DNA of 64,000 nt, taken from contig CAJQUW010007737.1 in the NCBI GenBank assembly GCA_907163375.1, positions 558,001 through 622,000 on the forward strand, in the 5' to 3' direction. The notes under the pieces were generated by a model, which worked only from the letters and a program-made list of their open reading frames with translations, made no database searches and had not been told where the DNA came from. Positions within the stretch are counted from its first letter, which is position 1; every line of letters begins with the position of its first letter. Made by a program: the position numbers and the translations under genes. This DNA comes from Prostheceraeus crozeri (Eukaryota > Platyhelminthes > Polycladida > Euryleptidae). Positions 8,900-15,839 of the stretch are shown one piece after another.

Positions 8900-9588
8900 G
8901 TTCTTATTCTCGCATGATTGTTATTCCTCAGGATGAATATGTACAATTGACTGCCATGCAGCAAGTAAAGCAACCTCTTGCAAATCAAATGTATAGGAAA
9001 GAAATAGATTATCAGCAAAATGTTCACATCAAAGATCCACATCGTGCTGTATTATTACAATCGGAAACTGTTGAGCAATTGAAAAACTTGAAGAATAAGA
9101 TGCGTGACTCTGTATCGACTGCTACACCTTTAGCATCTCGCGCACATGCCATATCTCTTTTCAACAGTATTGAACCCCATCTCAATGTAAATGATAGAGG
9201 AGAAATCATTACAGATGAAAATAAAGTGATTGATGCTTCACGTTATGAAGACTTGATTCAGTATGCAACACGTAGAAAGCGCCGTCAGGGCTATGTTCCA
9301 CCTGGTTGGTCATACTTTCTTAAACTATTGAAAAAGCATAATGTGCCAAAATTTGCTTTAAATAATGAGACATTGAAAGAACTTGATTCAACAGTGGCTA
9401 CTACTCCAATGCTTCAGGCGATGAAAATGCCAACAAATTGGTTTAAGACGTCACCTGCTACATCCCCTCCCACACTCACTAAGCAAACAAGAGGAAGAAC
9501 TCGACGTAGATCTACATCATCACTAAAACTGGTAAAAGGAAAACGTAAAACAGCTCCTCCTAGGAAATACATGTTCTCAGACTATTAA
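8896..9588 (+). CDS. Polinton protein of unknown function downstream of the ATPase
   Basis: 230 residues, overlapping the ATPase by four bases (ATGA). The N-terminal half is probably helical with possible coiled coil (SETVEQLKNLKNKMRD); the middle contains a conserved-looking VPPGWSYFLKLLKKHNVPKF; the C-terminus is basic and Pro/Thr-rich. Polintons commonly carry a gene of this size and position that is treated as a minor structural protein. I can see no enzymatic motif. Overlap with the ATPase implies coordinated expression. Confidence 0.75.
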   Translation: MSSYSRMIVIPQDEYVQLTAMQQVKQPLANQMYRKEIDYQQNVHIKDPHRAVLLQSETVEQLKNLKNKMRDSVSTATPLASRAHAISLFNSIEPHLNVNDRGEIITDENKVIDASRYEDLIQYATRRKRRQGYVPPGWSYFLKLLKKHNVPKFALNNETLKELDSTVATTPMLQAMKMPTNWFKTSPATSPPTLTKQTRGRTRRRSTSSLKLVKGKRKTAPPRKYMFSDY

Positions 9589-9589
9589 T

Positions 9590-9805
9590 ATGAAGCAGAT
9601 GTGTTGCTTGCCATGTAATGAGCCGCCAGAGGTGAATGTCGTTGTCACTTGCACTTGCTGCGCCAGCTCTCATAATGAAACCCCTAAGCAATGTGAACAC
9701 GATCGCAAAACCGCTAAAGCTAAATGCTGCAGTTGTTGTAAATGTAGAAAGGCAAGAAAACAAAAAGATGAGAAGGAGGAAAAAGAGTCAGCCGTCATCG
9801 ACTGA
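9590..9805 (+). CDS. Cysteine-rich 71-residue protein
   Basis: Begins at ATG 9590, two bases after the preceding stop. It has about fourteen Cys, grouped as CCLPC, CTCC and CCSCCKC, then a Lys/Glu tail. The grouping suggests metal binding, but no named fold is recognisable. It overlaps the 5' end of the integrase frame. It could be a real small zinc protein or an upstream frame that affects integrase translation. Confidence 0.4.
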   Translation: MKQMCCLPCNEPPEVNVVVTCTCCASSHNETPKQCEHDRKTAKAKCCSCCKCRKARKQKDEKEEKESAVID

Positions 9806-10856
9806 ACGTTTGAAGTCAATCTATTATGATGTAAAACATCCGGCAGGATTTGCATCTATCAAGAAATTATCAAAAGCGAGTGGTCTTCCACAATCACAAG
9901 TGAAACGATGGTTAAAGGGTCAGGCTACCTATACACTCCACAAACAAGCGAAAAAGAAGTACCGCACCCGCCATTATATTGTTCATGACATCGATGAACA
10001 GTGGCAAGCAGATTTGTGCGATGTTGCCTCCATTTCAAAACATAACTCGGGCAATAATTTTATTTTAACCGTCATTGATATTTTCTCGCGTTATGCGTGG
10101 GCTCAACCTTTAAAAACTAAAGAAGGGAAAGGAGTAGCAAAAGCATTCCAAACAATTTTTCGAGAAGGTCGCATTCCAAAAAGAATTCAGAGTGATCAAG
10201 GAAAAGAGTTTGAAAATCAGCATGTGACAAGATTATTTGAGAGGCATGACATTGAGTTGTTTAGTGTAAAGAGCGCTTATAAAGCTGCACTCGTTGAACG
10301 TTTTAATCGCACATTAAAAAATCGCTTGTGGCGACATTTTACTGCCAACTTGACACAAAATTGGACAAAGGTTCTACAAGATACACTCCATGCCTACAAT
10401 CACTCTATCCATCGTTCTATTGGACTCAGACCAGTAGATGTAAATGCTGACAATGTAGATAAAGTGCGCGAATCATTCCAACGTAAACGCACTCATGTGA
10501 AAAGTGATGTGAAAATTGGCGATAAAGTTCGTATCTCAAAAGTGAAAAGTGTTTTTGCTAAAGGGTACCTTCCGAATTGGACAGAGGAGGTATTTACAGT
10601 ATCAAGGATTAATCAAAAAGACTCTCCGACCACCTACAAGTTGAAAGATTACGATAATGAAGAAATTGAGGGTAGCTTTTACCGCGATGAGATTGAGGTA
10701 GTCACTGAAAGTGAAACATATTTGGTAGAGAAAATCATTCGATGTAAAAAACGGCAAGGTGAAGAATGGTGTCTTGTTAAATGGACTGGTTATCCTTCAA
10801 GTATGAACTCTTGGATGCGTCGTGCCGACATCTTTCATCTAAGTGATCGACAGTGA
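9768..10856 (+). CDS. DDE integrase with C-terminal chromodomain
   Basis: 362 residues from ATG 9768; the frame is open upstream to ATG 9636 but that part overlaps the Cys-rich frame and looks non-conserved. An N-terminal helical region (LSKASGLPQSQVKRWLKG) resembles integrase zinc/helix domains. The catalytic core has the three acidic positions: QADLCD, SDQGKEFEN and LVERFNRTLKNR. A C-terminal chromodomain (VEKIIRCKKRQGEEWCLVKW, then GYPSSMNSW) would bind modified histones and may guide target choice. This is the retroviral-type integrase typical of Polintons, which makes 6-bp duplications as seen at 3610 and 26374. Confidence 0.95.
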   Translation: MRRRKKSQPSSTERLKSIYYDVKHPAGFASIKKLSKASGLPQSQVKRWLKGQATYTLHKQAKKKYRTRHYIVHDIDEQWQADLCDVASISKHNSGNNFILTVIDIFSRYAWAQPLKTKEGKGVAKAFQTIFREGRIPKRIQSDQGKEFENQHVTRLFERHDIELFSVKSAYKAALVERFNRTLKNRLWRHFTANLTQNWTKVLQDTLHAYNHSIHRSIGLRPVDVNADNVDKVRESFQRKRTHVKSDVKIGDKVRISKVKSVFAKGYLPNWTEEVFTVSRINQKDSPTTYKLKDYDNEEIEGSFYRDEIEVVTESETYLVEKIIRCKKRQGEEWCLVKWTGYPSSMNSWMRRADIFHLSDRQ

Positions 10857-10859
10857 TTC

Positions 10860-10866
10860 ATGCAAA
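10860..10866 (+). promoter_or_regulatory. ATGCAAA motif upstream of the 10898 gene
   Basis: ATGCAAAG begins 38 nt before ATG 10898 and two bases after the integrase stop codon; GTTGTAACTAACAATG follows it. The MCP and protease genes follow the 10898 gene with almost no spacing. Confidence 0.45.
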
Positions 10867-10897
10867 GTTGTAACTAACAATGTTTAGGGTTTGAGCT

Positions 10898-11353
10898 ATG
10901 AATCCAACTGCCTCATTTTATTCACGACCCTCCTATGTAAGTGGCGGAGGACAAATTTACATCGGTGCTCGCCGCCAACGTGGAGGAAGCATACTTGGTG
11001 CACTGAAATCTGTTGTAGCACCTCTCATATCCAATGTCGGTAGATCTTTAAAACGAAATGTTTTAAGTAATGCCGTTGGCTTTGCTGGTGATGTTGCTAG
11101 TGATCTTTCCAGAGGTAGAAGTTTTAAGAGCAGTTTGTTGAATCGTGGGAAGGAACGCGGTTTAAAAACATTGAAGCAGACCATTGCTGGTGTTACTCAA
11201 GGAAAGAAATCACCTAAACGAATGAATAAAGGAAGGAGGAAACATCGCGGAGCTGGTAAGGTGCGATCTTCAGTCAAAAGGCATTCACGCAAACGTCGCA
11301 GAGGCTCTAATCATTCATCAGGCGCTAAACGACGACGCTGCTATAACTTCTAA
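10898..11353 (+). CDS. Adenovirus pVI/pX-like basic minor capsid protein
   Basis: 151 residues. The N-terminus has Gly-rich SYVSGGGQIY and RQRGG followed by an amphipathic segment (SILGALKSVVAPLISNVG), then a very basic tail (KHRGAGKVRSSVKRH, KRRRG). The Gly-Gly before an amphipathic helix is a plausible cleavage site for the element's adenain-like protease, as in adenovirus pVI and pX. Likely role: internal minor capsid or core protein binding packaged DNA and helping membrane passage. It ends two bases before the MCP start. Confidence 0.75.
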   Translation: MNPTASFYSRPSYVSGGGQIYIGARRQRGGSILGALKSVVAPLISNVGRSLKRNVLSNAVGFAGDVASDLSRGRSFKSSLLNRGKERGLKTLKQTIAGVTQGKKSPKRMNKGRRKHRGAGKVRSSVKRHSRKRRRGSNHSSGAKRRRCYNF

Positions 11354-11355
11354 TC

Positions 11356-12633
11356 ATGGAGTGTAAAACTTCCGGTTTTTGTTTGTTCGATCAACAAGCC
11401 ATACAGACAGATATTCTTAGTTCAAGTATTGTAGATTATCATCCTCGAACAGCTGAGAATGCTGGCCCCATTGAATTTGTTATTCCTGGTGGTAGTGATG
11501 ACTACATAGATTTGAGTTATGCGATGCTTGATTTGAGGTTTAGAATTCAGCAAGCAGATGGAACTGCTATTGACGATGCACATAAAGTTGGACTGAACAA
11601 TTTACCATTGACTACATTACTTCGTGATGTTTCTCTAACGATTGGAGAGCAGCAGGTGGAAGGTGGTCAAAGCGATTATCCCTATAAATCATATTTCAAT
11701 CATGTATCACAGTTTCATCCAGCAGCACAAAAAAGTCATATGGAAGCCATGGGATGGTACAGAGATGAAGCAGGAAAATTTGATGTTGAAACAAACAGTG
11801 GCTTTGTAAAGCGATCTGCTATGATTAAAGATAGTAGAGTATGTCAGCTATATGGTCCGCTGAATTTAGACTTCTTTAGACAGTCAAAGTTTTTACTGTG
11901 TAATACCAGCATGCGACTCAAGCTGACATTGAATAAGCCTGAATTTGCGCTGAATGCATTTGCTAAAGTTGACAATTTTAGAATTCATGTGGAAGATATT
12001 GCACTTTACATTCGTCGAGTAGTACCGAATCCAAGTGTCATTAGAGGGCATGCTGAAGGTCTTAACCGCCAAAATGCCATTTACCCCGTTCAGCATACAA
12101 AGCTTCTCACCTTTACAATTCCGAAAGATCAAAAGAGTTTCATGAAAGATGGCCTCTTTCCATCGGAAGCGCCGAAGCTCCTCATGGTGGCAATGGTTGA
12201 AAATGATGCATTTAATGGTAATATAAAGAAGAATCCTTTCAATTTTAAACACAATCAGTTAAGTGAAATTGCTTTACGTGTTAATGGTGTGAGCCATCCT
12301 GGTCCACCCTACAAACCAGATTTTGCTTCGGATCAATTTATGCGCAGTTATGTTGATTTTATGGATGTTTTTGGCTTTTACAATACGGATGATACCAACG
12401 GACTGACTATGAAAGAGTTTAAGAGTGGATATACTATTTATGCATTTGATTTGACTGCTGACAGCGATATTAGTGCACCCTATCGTCAAGCGAACGTGCC
12501 TCATAATATTCGTTTGGATTTGACGTTCAAAAGAACACTACCTGAGACGATCAATGTATTAATTTATGCAGTCTTCGATTCAAATATTGAAATTACAAAG
12601 TATCGTGACGTGATTCTTCAGTATAATCGTTAA
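11356..12633 (+). CDS. Major capsid protein, double jelly-roll type
   Basis: 425 residues. It contains the hallmark segments of the Polinton MCP family (the family of nematode F54H12.2): SDYPYKSYFNHVSQFHPAA, a KRSAMIKDSRVCQLYG-like loop, a TIPKDQKSF segment, and NDAFNGNIKKNPFNFKHNQL near the C-terminal jelly roll. Such proteins trimerise into pseudo-hexameric capsomers. Its stop overlaps the protease start (TAATG at 12631-12635). The pVI/pX-like gene just upstream, the protease just downstream and the ATPase make up the morphogenesis module. Confidence 0.93.
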   Translation: MECKTSGFCLFDQQAIQTDILSSSIVDYHPRTAENAGPIEFVIPGGSDDYIDLSYAMLDLRFRIQQADGTAIDDAHKVGLNNLPLTTLLRDVSLTIGEQQVEGGQSDYPYKSYFNHVSQFHPAAQKSHMEAMGWYRDEAGKFDVETNSGFVKRSAMIKDSRVCQLYGPLNLDFFRQSKFLLCNTSMRLKLTLNKPEFALNAFAKVDNFRIHVEDIALYIRRVVPNPSVIRGHAEGLNRQNAIYPVQHTKLLTFTIPKDQKSFMKDGLFPSEAPKLLMVAMVENDAFNGNIKKNPFNFKHNQLSEIALRVNGVSHPGPPYKPDFASDQFMRSYVDFMDVFGFYNTDDTNGLTMKEFKSGYTIYAFDLTADSDISAPYRQANVPHNIRLDLTFKRTLPETINVLIYAVFDSNIEITKYRDVILQYNR

Positions 12634-13094
12634 TGAGTTGGTTGACTGCTGACGATATTAAGACTAAAGTGCAGCGTAATGCAGACGAAGCGACGTTGAA
12701 AGCTTTCGATAATGTCTATTCACTCGATACCTTACCACCTGCAGTAAATCACTATCCCATCTTTATTGTGCTAAACACTCATTCACAGAATTTAGGCGGT
12801 GAGCATTGGAAAGCGATCTTTATTGGAGAAGACCGACGTGGTGAACTATTTGACTCTCTTGCTCAACCTCCAAATATACCGACACAGCAGTGGTTGAGAA
12901 AACATACGCGTCAATATCAGCGAAATGAACGCATACTACAACATCCACTTTCATCAACGTGTGGTGCTTTTGTACTGTACTTCATCTTAAAACGTTTACA
13001 TGTATCTCGATTTGCATCTGTTATTCAAAACTTTTCATGTAATCCATCCTCTAATGAAAAAATGATTTGTAAGTTCTATCATGATTTGAAATAA
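12633..13094 (+). CDS. Adenain-like cysteine protease
   Basis: 153 residues. Catalytic positions expected for the adenain/Ulp fold are visible: His in GGEHWKAIFI (about residue 57), Asp in GELFDSLAQP (about 71), Gln in ILQHPLSSTCGAF and Cys in the same segment (about 112). Maturation proteases of this family cut capsid and core precursors after Gly-Gly-type sites; candidate substrates are the 7909 and 10898 products. Start overlaps the MCP stop codon. Confidence 0.92.
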   Translation: MSWLTADDIKTKVQRNADEATLKAFDNVYSLDTLPPAVNHYPIFIVLNTHSQNLGGEHWKAIFIGEDRRGELFDSLAQPPNIPTQQWLRKHTRQYQRNERILQHPLSSTCGAFVLYFILKRLHVSRFASVIQNFSCNPSSNEKMICKFYHDLK

Positions 13095-13126
13095 AAACAT
13101 CATGTTGGAAAAATTGTTTTTTATTT
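13089..13126. terminator. Back-to-back polyadenylation signals between convergent genes
   Basis: AATAAA at 13090-13095 serves the + protease transcript. On the minus strand AATAAA-type sequence (TTTTATT on +) near 13117-13124 serves the TBP-like gene. The convergent stops are only 26 bases apart. Confidence 0.55.
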
Positions 13127-13666
13127 TACAATCCGCTGGGTACGTACATACTCAATGAGATAGTCTAGGATCATATTTGCTTGTTCATGAGATTTTAGTC
13201 CAGTAATGATCACTTTACTATTATGAAAGATTGCCACATGCACAGGTAACCAACAACTAATGAGAGCTGCAGGAAAAAGTTCGGGTTCATAACACAAACT
13301 GTAACTGCTGGTACGAATCTTCAAAAATGATAGACTGTCACTCAATTGAGTAGAGATCACCATATTGTCCACAGTCAGATTCGACATCACACACCTCTCC
13401 CTCTTCCATATCCGACGTAGTAGTCTTTGTAGCTCTAAGCGCATTGACTGCGCCGATGAATGAGAAAGGGCGCCGAGAATCTGTACAGTCCCATTTGGGA
13501 AGAGTTGAAGATTCCGTGAATTGTTCATCTTCACCACTAACATTTGAGGACGGCCCGGGTAATACTTGCTGTTTGGAAGCTGTTGGTGTAATGTTGTGAG
13601 ATCGATTTTGGTGTAGAGTCTGAAGCGACGGAGAATGTTGACGATGGTGTAGCGATGGCGCTTCAT
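13121..13666 (-). CDS. TATA-binding-protein (TBP) homologue encoded by the Polinton
   Basis: 181 residues from ATG 13666, the same length as the conserved TBP core. Two direct-repeat lobes are visible. N-lobe: IDLTTLHQQLPNSKYYPGRP (compare the TBP strand/helix LDLKT..NAEYNPKR), then LQLFPNGTVQILGALS (compare ALIFSSGKMVCTGAKS). C-lobe: VDNMVISTQL, CYEPELFPAAL (TBP has SYEPELFPGL) and VAIFHNSKVIITGLK (TBP has LLIFVSGKVVLTGAK). Phe residues that intercalate into DNA in TBP have counterparts in ELFP, AIFHNS and QLFPN. TBP bends promoter DNA and nucleates RNA polymerase II initiation. A TATAAAAGG lies 35-43 nt upstream of its ATG. A longer overlapping frame in another register is the tail of the neighbouring PC4-like gene. 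Confidence 0.88.
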   Translation of the reverse strand: MKRHRYTIVNILRRFRLYTKIDLTTLHQQLPNSKYYPGRPQMLVVKMNNSRNLQLFPNGTVQILGALSHSSAQSMRLELQRLLRRIWKRERCVMSNLTVDNMVISTQLSDSLSFLKIRTSSYSLCYEPELFPAALISCWLPVHVAIFHNSKVIITGLKSHEQANMILDYLIEYVRTQRIVK

Positions 13667-13988
13667 GATGAAAGAATGAGTAAATTGAGCGATGTACCTT
13701 CCTTTTATACTTTTCCCAACTACCTTGATGAAATGTGAAGTTAGTATGCAGTTGGGAATGATAGAGTTGAATTCGCCGATTGTTGACGCGCAGCCAGATG
13801 CGATTTCCAATACGTGAATGTCTTTTCATATAGAAGTATTTCAAGTCCTTCATGATATGATGTAGAGATTGAAAATGACGATAAGATAAAGCAAACTCTC
13901 TTCTCACATTTCCAGTTGAATCTTTGAAATAGACGTTTCGATCATGATCCGTTTCAATACGTTGTAGGGAATCCAATTTCCAACTCAT
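13338..13988 (-). CDS. PC4-like protein A with long overlapping tail
   Basis: 216 residues from ATG 13988. Residues 1-108 are clearly related to the protein encoded at 14011-14367. Each seems to hold two repeats of strand-strand-x-W/Q-helix: YFKDSTGNVRREFALSYRHF with HFQSLHHIMKDL, then IWLRVNNRRIQLYHS with WEKYKRKVHRSI. The pattern resembles the PC4/Sub1 coactivator domain (PC4 has KGISL followed by EQW and a helix). The C-terminal 108 residues are Ser/Thr/acidic and overlap the TBP-like gene in another register for 329 bases. PC4 binds single-stranded DNA and aids TBP/TFIIA-dependent initiation. Assignment is by eye and tentative. Confidence 0.55.
   Translation of the reverse strand: MSWKLDSLQRIETDHDRNVYFKDSTGNVRREFALSYRHFQSLHHIMKDLKYFYMKRHSRIGNRIWLRVNNRRIQLYHSQLHTNFTFHQGSWEKYKRKVHRSIYSFFHHEAPSLHHRQHSPSLQTLHQNRSHNITPTASKQQVLPGPSSNVSGEDEQFTESSTLPKWDCTDSRRPFSFIGAVNALRATKTTTSDMEEGEVCDVESDCGQYGDLYSIE
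13701..13709 (-). promoter_or_regulatory. TATAAAAGG upstream of the TBP-like gene
   Basis: On the minus strand TATAAAAGG lies 35-43 nt before ATG 13666. It also encodes the Lys-Tyr-Lys of the PC4-like protein, so it may be a coincidence of coding sequence. Confidence 0.35.
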
Positions 13989-14010
13989 GATGTGTGGTAG
14001 TCATGTCTGA

Positions 14011-14367
14011 TTAAGATTTGCATAGTAGGGCGATGAACTCACGACGAATAAATGTCATGATGGAGCGATGTATGTATCTTCTATACTTCTCCCAATTGTA
14101 TTTGCGAAATGAGAAACAGTTTGCGGAATGAGAATGGTAGATTTGAATTTCATTTCTGTAATGTTGAAGCCAAACTTGATCACCCAAGGAGATGAATCTT
14201 AATGTTTCAAAATATTCCAAATCCCTCATGATATCATTGAGGTTGACAAATTGTCGCCATGTTAATGTAATTCCTCTTGATGTATGACCATGAGAATTTT
14301 TGAAATGTACGTTTCCATCACGATCAACTCTGATATATTGTAGAGAGTCCAAAATCCAAGTCTTCAT
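14011..14367 (-). CDS. PC4-like protein B
   Basis: 118 residues from ATG 14367 (MKTWILDSLQYIRVDRDG). It parallels protein A along its whole length: GHTSRGITLTWRQFVNLNDI matches the first repeat, and VWLQHYRNEIQIYHS with NWEKYRRYIHRSI the second. RGITLTWRQF compares with the KGISLNPEQW signature of PC4/Sub1. Likely a small DNA-binding, probably dimeric, protein. It is transcribed divergently from the 14403 gene with only 35 bases between the two starts. Tandem duplication with A suggests a dosage or heterodimer need. Confidence 0.6.
   Translation of the reverse strand: MKTWILDSLQYIRVDRDGNVHFKNSHGHTSRGITLTWRQFVNLNDIMRDLEYFETLRFISLGDQVWLQHYRNEIQIYHSHSANCFSFRKYNWEKYRRYIHRSIMTFIRREFIALLCKS
14017..14023 (-). 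promoter_or_regulatory. ATGCAAA motif upstream of PC4-like A
   Basis: ATGCAAAT on the minus strand begins 35 nt before ATG 13988. It overlaps the last codons of PC4-like B, as the motif overlaps gene junctions elsewhere in the element. Confidence 0.4.
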
Positions 14368-14373
14368 GATGTT

Positions 14374-14380
14374 ATGCAAA
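14374..14380 (+). promoter_or_regulatory. ATGCAAA motif in the divergent 14367/14403 intergene
   Basis: ATGCAAAG begins 29 nt before ATG 14403; AATATAAAAATG follows and includes that start codon. The 35-bp intergene must serve both the PC4-like B gene (minus) and the large capsid-associated gene (+). Confidence 0.45.
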
Positions 14381-14402
14381 GTTGCAGATTAGCAATATAA
14401 AA

Positions 14403-15800
14403 ATGTCGTTTTATCATATTTTGCTTAGCAATGCGGCTACAAAGAGATTTACTAGCAATCGAGCCGCACTCTTTTCTACTCCCATTGATCATGCACAACA
14501 GCTAAATGGAAATTGGGAAGTGGGTGTCACTCAACTTGTTTATAGCAACTGTGTCTATACTTTTGATCATGAGGTGATGACTATTAATATGAGGCGTACA
14601 GCTGCTTATCAATGTGAAAAGGGGTGCCGAGTATACATTCCACAGTGGCCAAAGAAAGATCTCTTATCATGTAAAAAGTTTATATATGATTTCTTGAATA
14701 AAGCGTGTAAACATATTGTCCAATTTACTCCGCACAATGATGATTATAATTATGTACATCATGTAGTTGAGAAAGATTGGATTGTTGGTTTAAGTCCAAG
14801 TTTAAGAAATGATTTAGGCTACCTCGCTAGCGCCTTAACAAGCTATGATAATTTTAACGTTAATTACCACATAAGTGGTCATAAACAGTTAATATATCGA
14901 GAGGAAGCTTATTATGTAGATCTTATTCCAAGAAATGAGAAGACGTTGGTGAAGAAGATTGTGATTAAACCAAGAAAGACAAACATGACTCCTGAAACAT
15001 TATTGAAGAAATTTAATTATCTCCTTCGAGTTGATGGTAAACAAGTGGCAACATTGACTTATATCAAATCATCTAATCATATTGCAATAAGCAAATTAAA
15101 TGATGATGATCTAGTATTAGTTTGTTCAAAAGATTTTCATCAGTTCTTACGACATCGTTCTGCAGCTGTTCATGGAAAATCTGATATGCAACATTTACCA
15201 TGTGAAAGGTCAAATCAATTTGATACAGAATGGGCCGTATCTTTATACAGAAAGTGTGTAGAGCCTTTTGGTGGTTTCTTACATGAAACAAGAGTGTTGA
15301 TGCCTCGCATTATTACTTCGGTTAAATTGGTTGTAGATTATTTAAATGAAGTGATTAATGAGCAACATATTTCATTTTCTGAAAAAGAAGGTACTTTGTC
15401 TCTCACTATAAGTGGAAAAGGTATTGAACTAATTATGGATAAAACTCTAATGGACATTTTGGGTTTTGACCAAAATATCTTTAAAAGTGGTACTGTAACC
15501 AAAGCTAGCGCAGACATGTCGCTATCGCGTCGTATTAACTATTTTCAGATATATTCCAATATTGGTGAAGATGTACGTGTGGGAGATGTTGAAGCTCCAT
15601 TGCTAGCAATGATACCATACCAGCCAAAGAGCTGCAGTATTTTATCTGAGCATACTTTCAAGAAAGTGCATTATACAAAGCTGAAATCAAACTACATCCC
15701 ACAAATTGATATTGCCATTTATGACGATGCTGGTGCGTTGATTCCTTTTCATAAAGATGCTGTGACAAGTATCACACTCCATTTCCGAATGAAGAGTTAA
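14403..15800 (+). CDS. Capsid-associated (fibre/penton-like) protein, copy 1
   Basis: 465 residues from ATG 14403; no other ATG precedes it in frame. The N-terminus (FYHILLSNAATKRFTSNRAA ... LNGNWEVGVTQLVY) and the C-terminus (SITLHFRMK) match those of the next gene, so the two are paralogues. Proteins with an N-terminal SNAS...F..N motif, a GxWEVG word and an LHFR-type end are common in Polintons and usually lack annotation; I infer a virion surface role from size, late-cluster position and pairing. No enzymatic motif seen. Confidence 0.75.
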   Translation: MSFYHILLSNAATKRFTSNRAALFSTPIDHAQQLNGNWEVGVTQLVYSNCVYTFDHEVMTINMRRTAAYQCEKGCRVYIPQWPKKDLLSCKKFIYDFLNKACKHIVQFTPHNDDYNYVHHVVEKDWIVGLSPSLRNDLGYLASALTSYDNFNVNYHISGHKQLIYREEAYYVDLIPRNEKTLVKKIVIKPRKTNMTPETLLKKFNYLLRVDGKQVATLTYIKSSNHIAISKLNDDDLVLVCSKDFHQFLRHRSAAVHGKSDMQHLPCERSNQFDTEWAVSLYRKCVEPFGGFLHETRVLMPRIITSVKLVVDYLNEVINEQHISFSEKEGTLSLTISGKGIELIMDKTLMDILGFDQNIFKSGTVTKASADMSLSRRINYFQIYSNIGEDVRVGDVEAPLLAMIPYQPKSCSILSEHTFKKVHYTKLKSNYIPQIDIAIYDDAGALIPFHKDAVTSITLHFRMKS

Positions 15801-15806
15801 TGCAAA
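15800..15806 (+). promoter_or_regulatory. ATGCAAA motif upstream of the 15840 gene
   Basis: ATGCAAAC overlaps the preceding TAA stop and begins 40 nt before ATG 15840. If ATG 15810 were used instead, the spacing would be 10 nt, which argues for 15840. Confidence 0.45.
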
Positions 15807-15839
15807 CGTATGCTAATATATTTTTCCAATGTGAATAAT

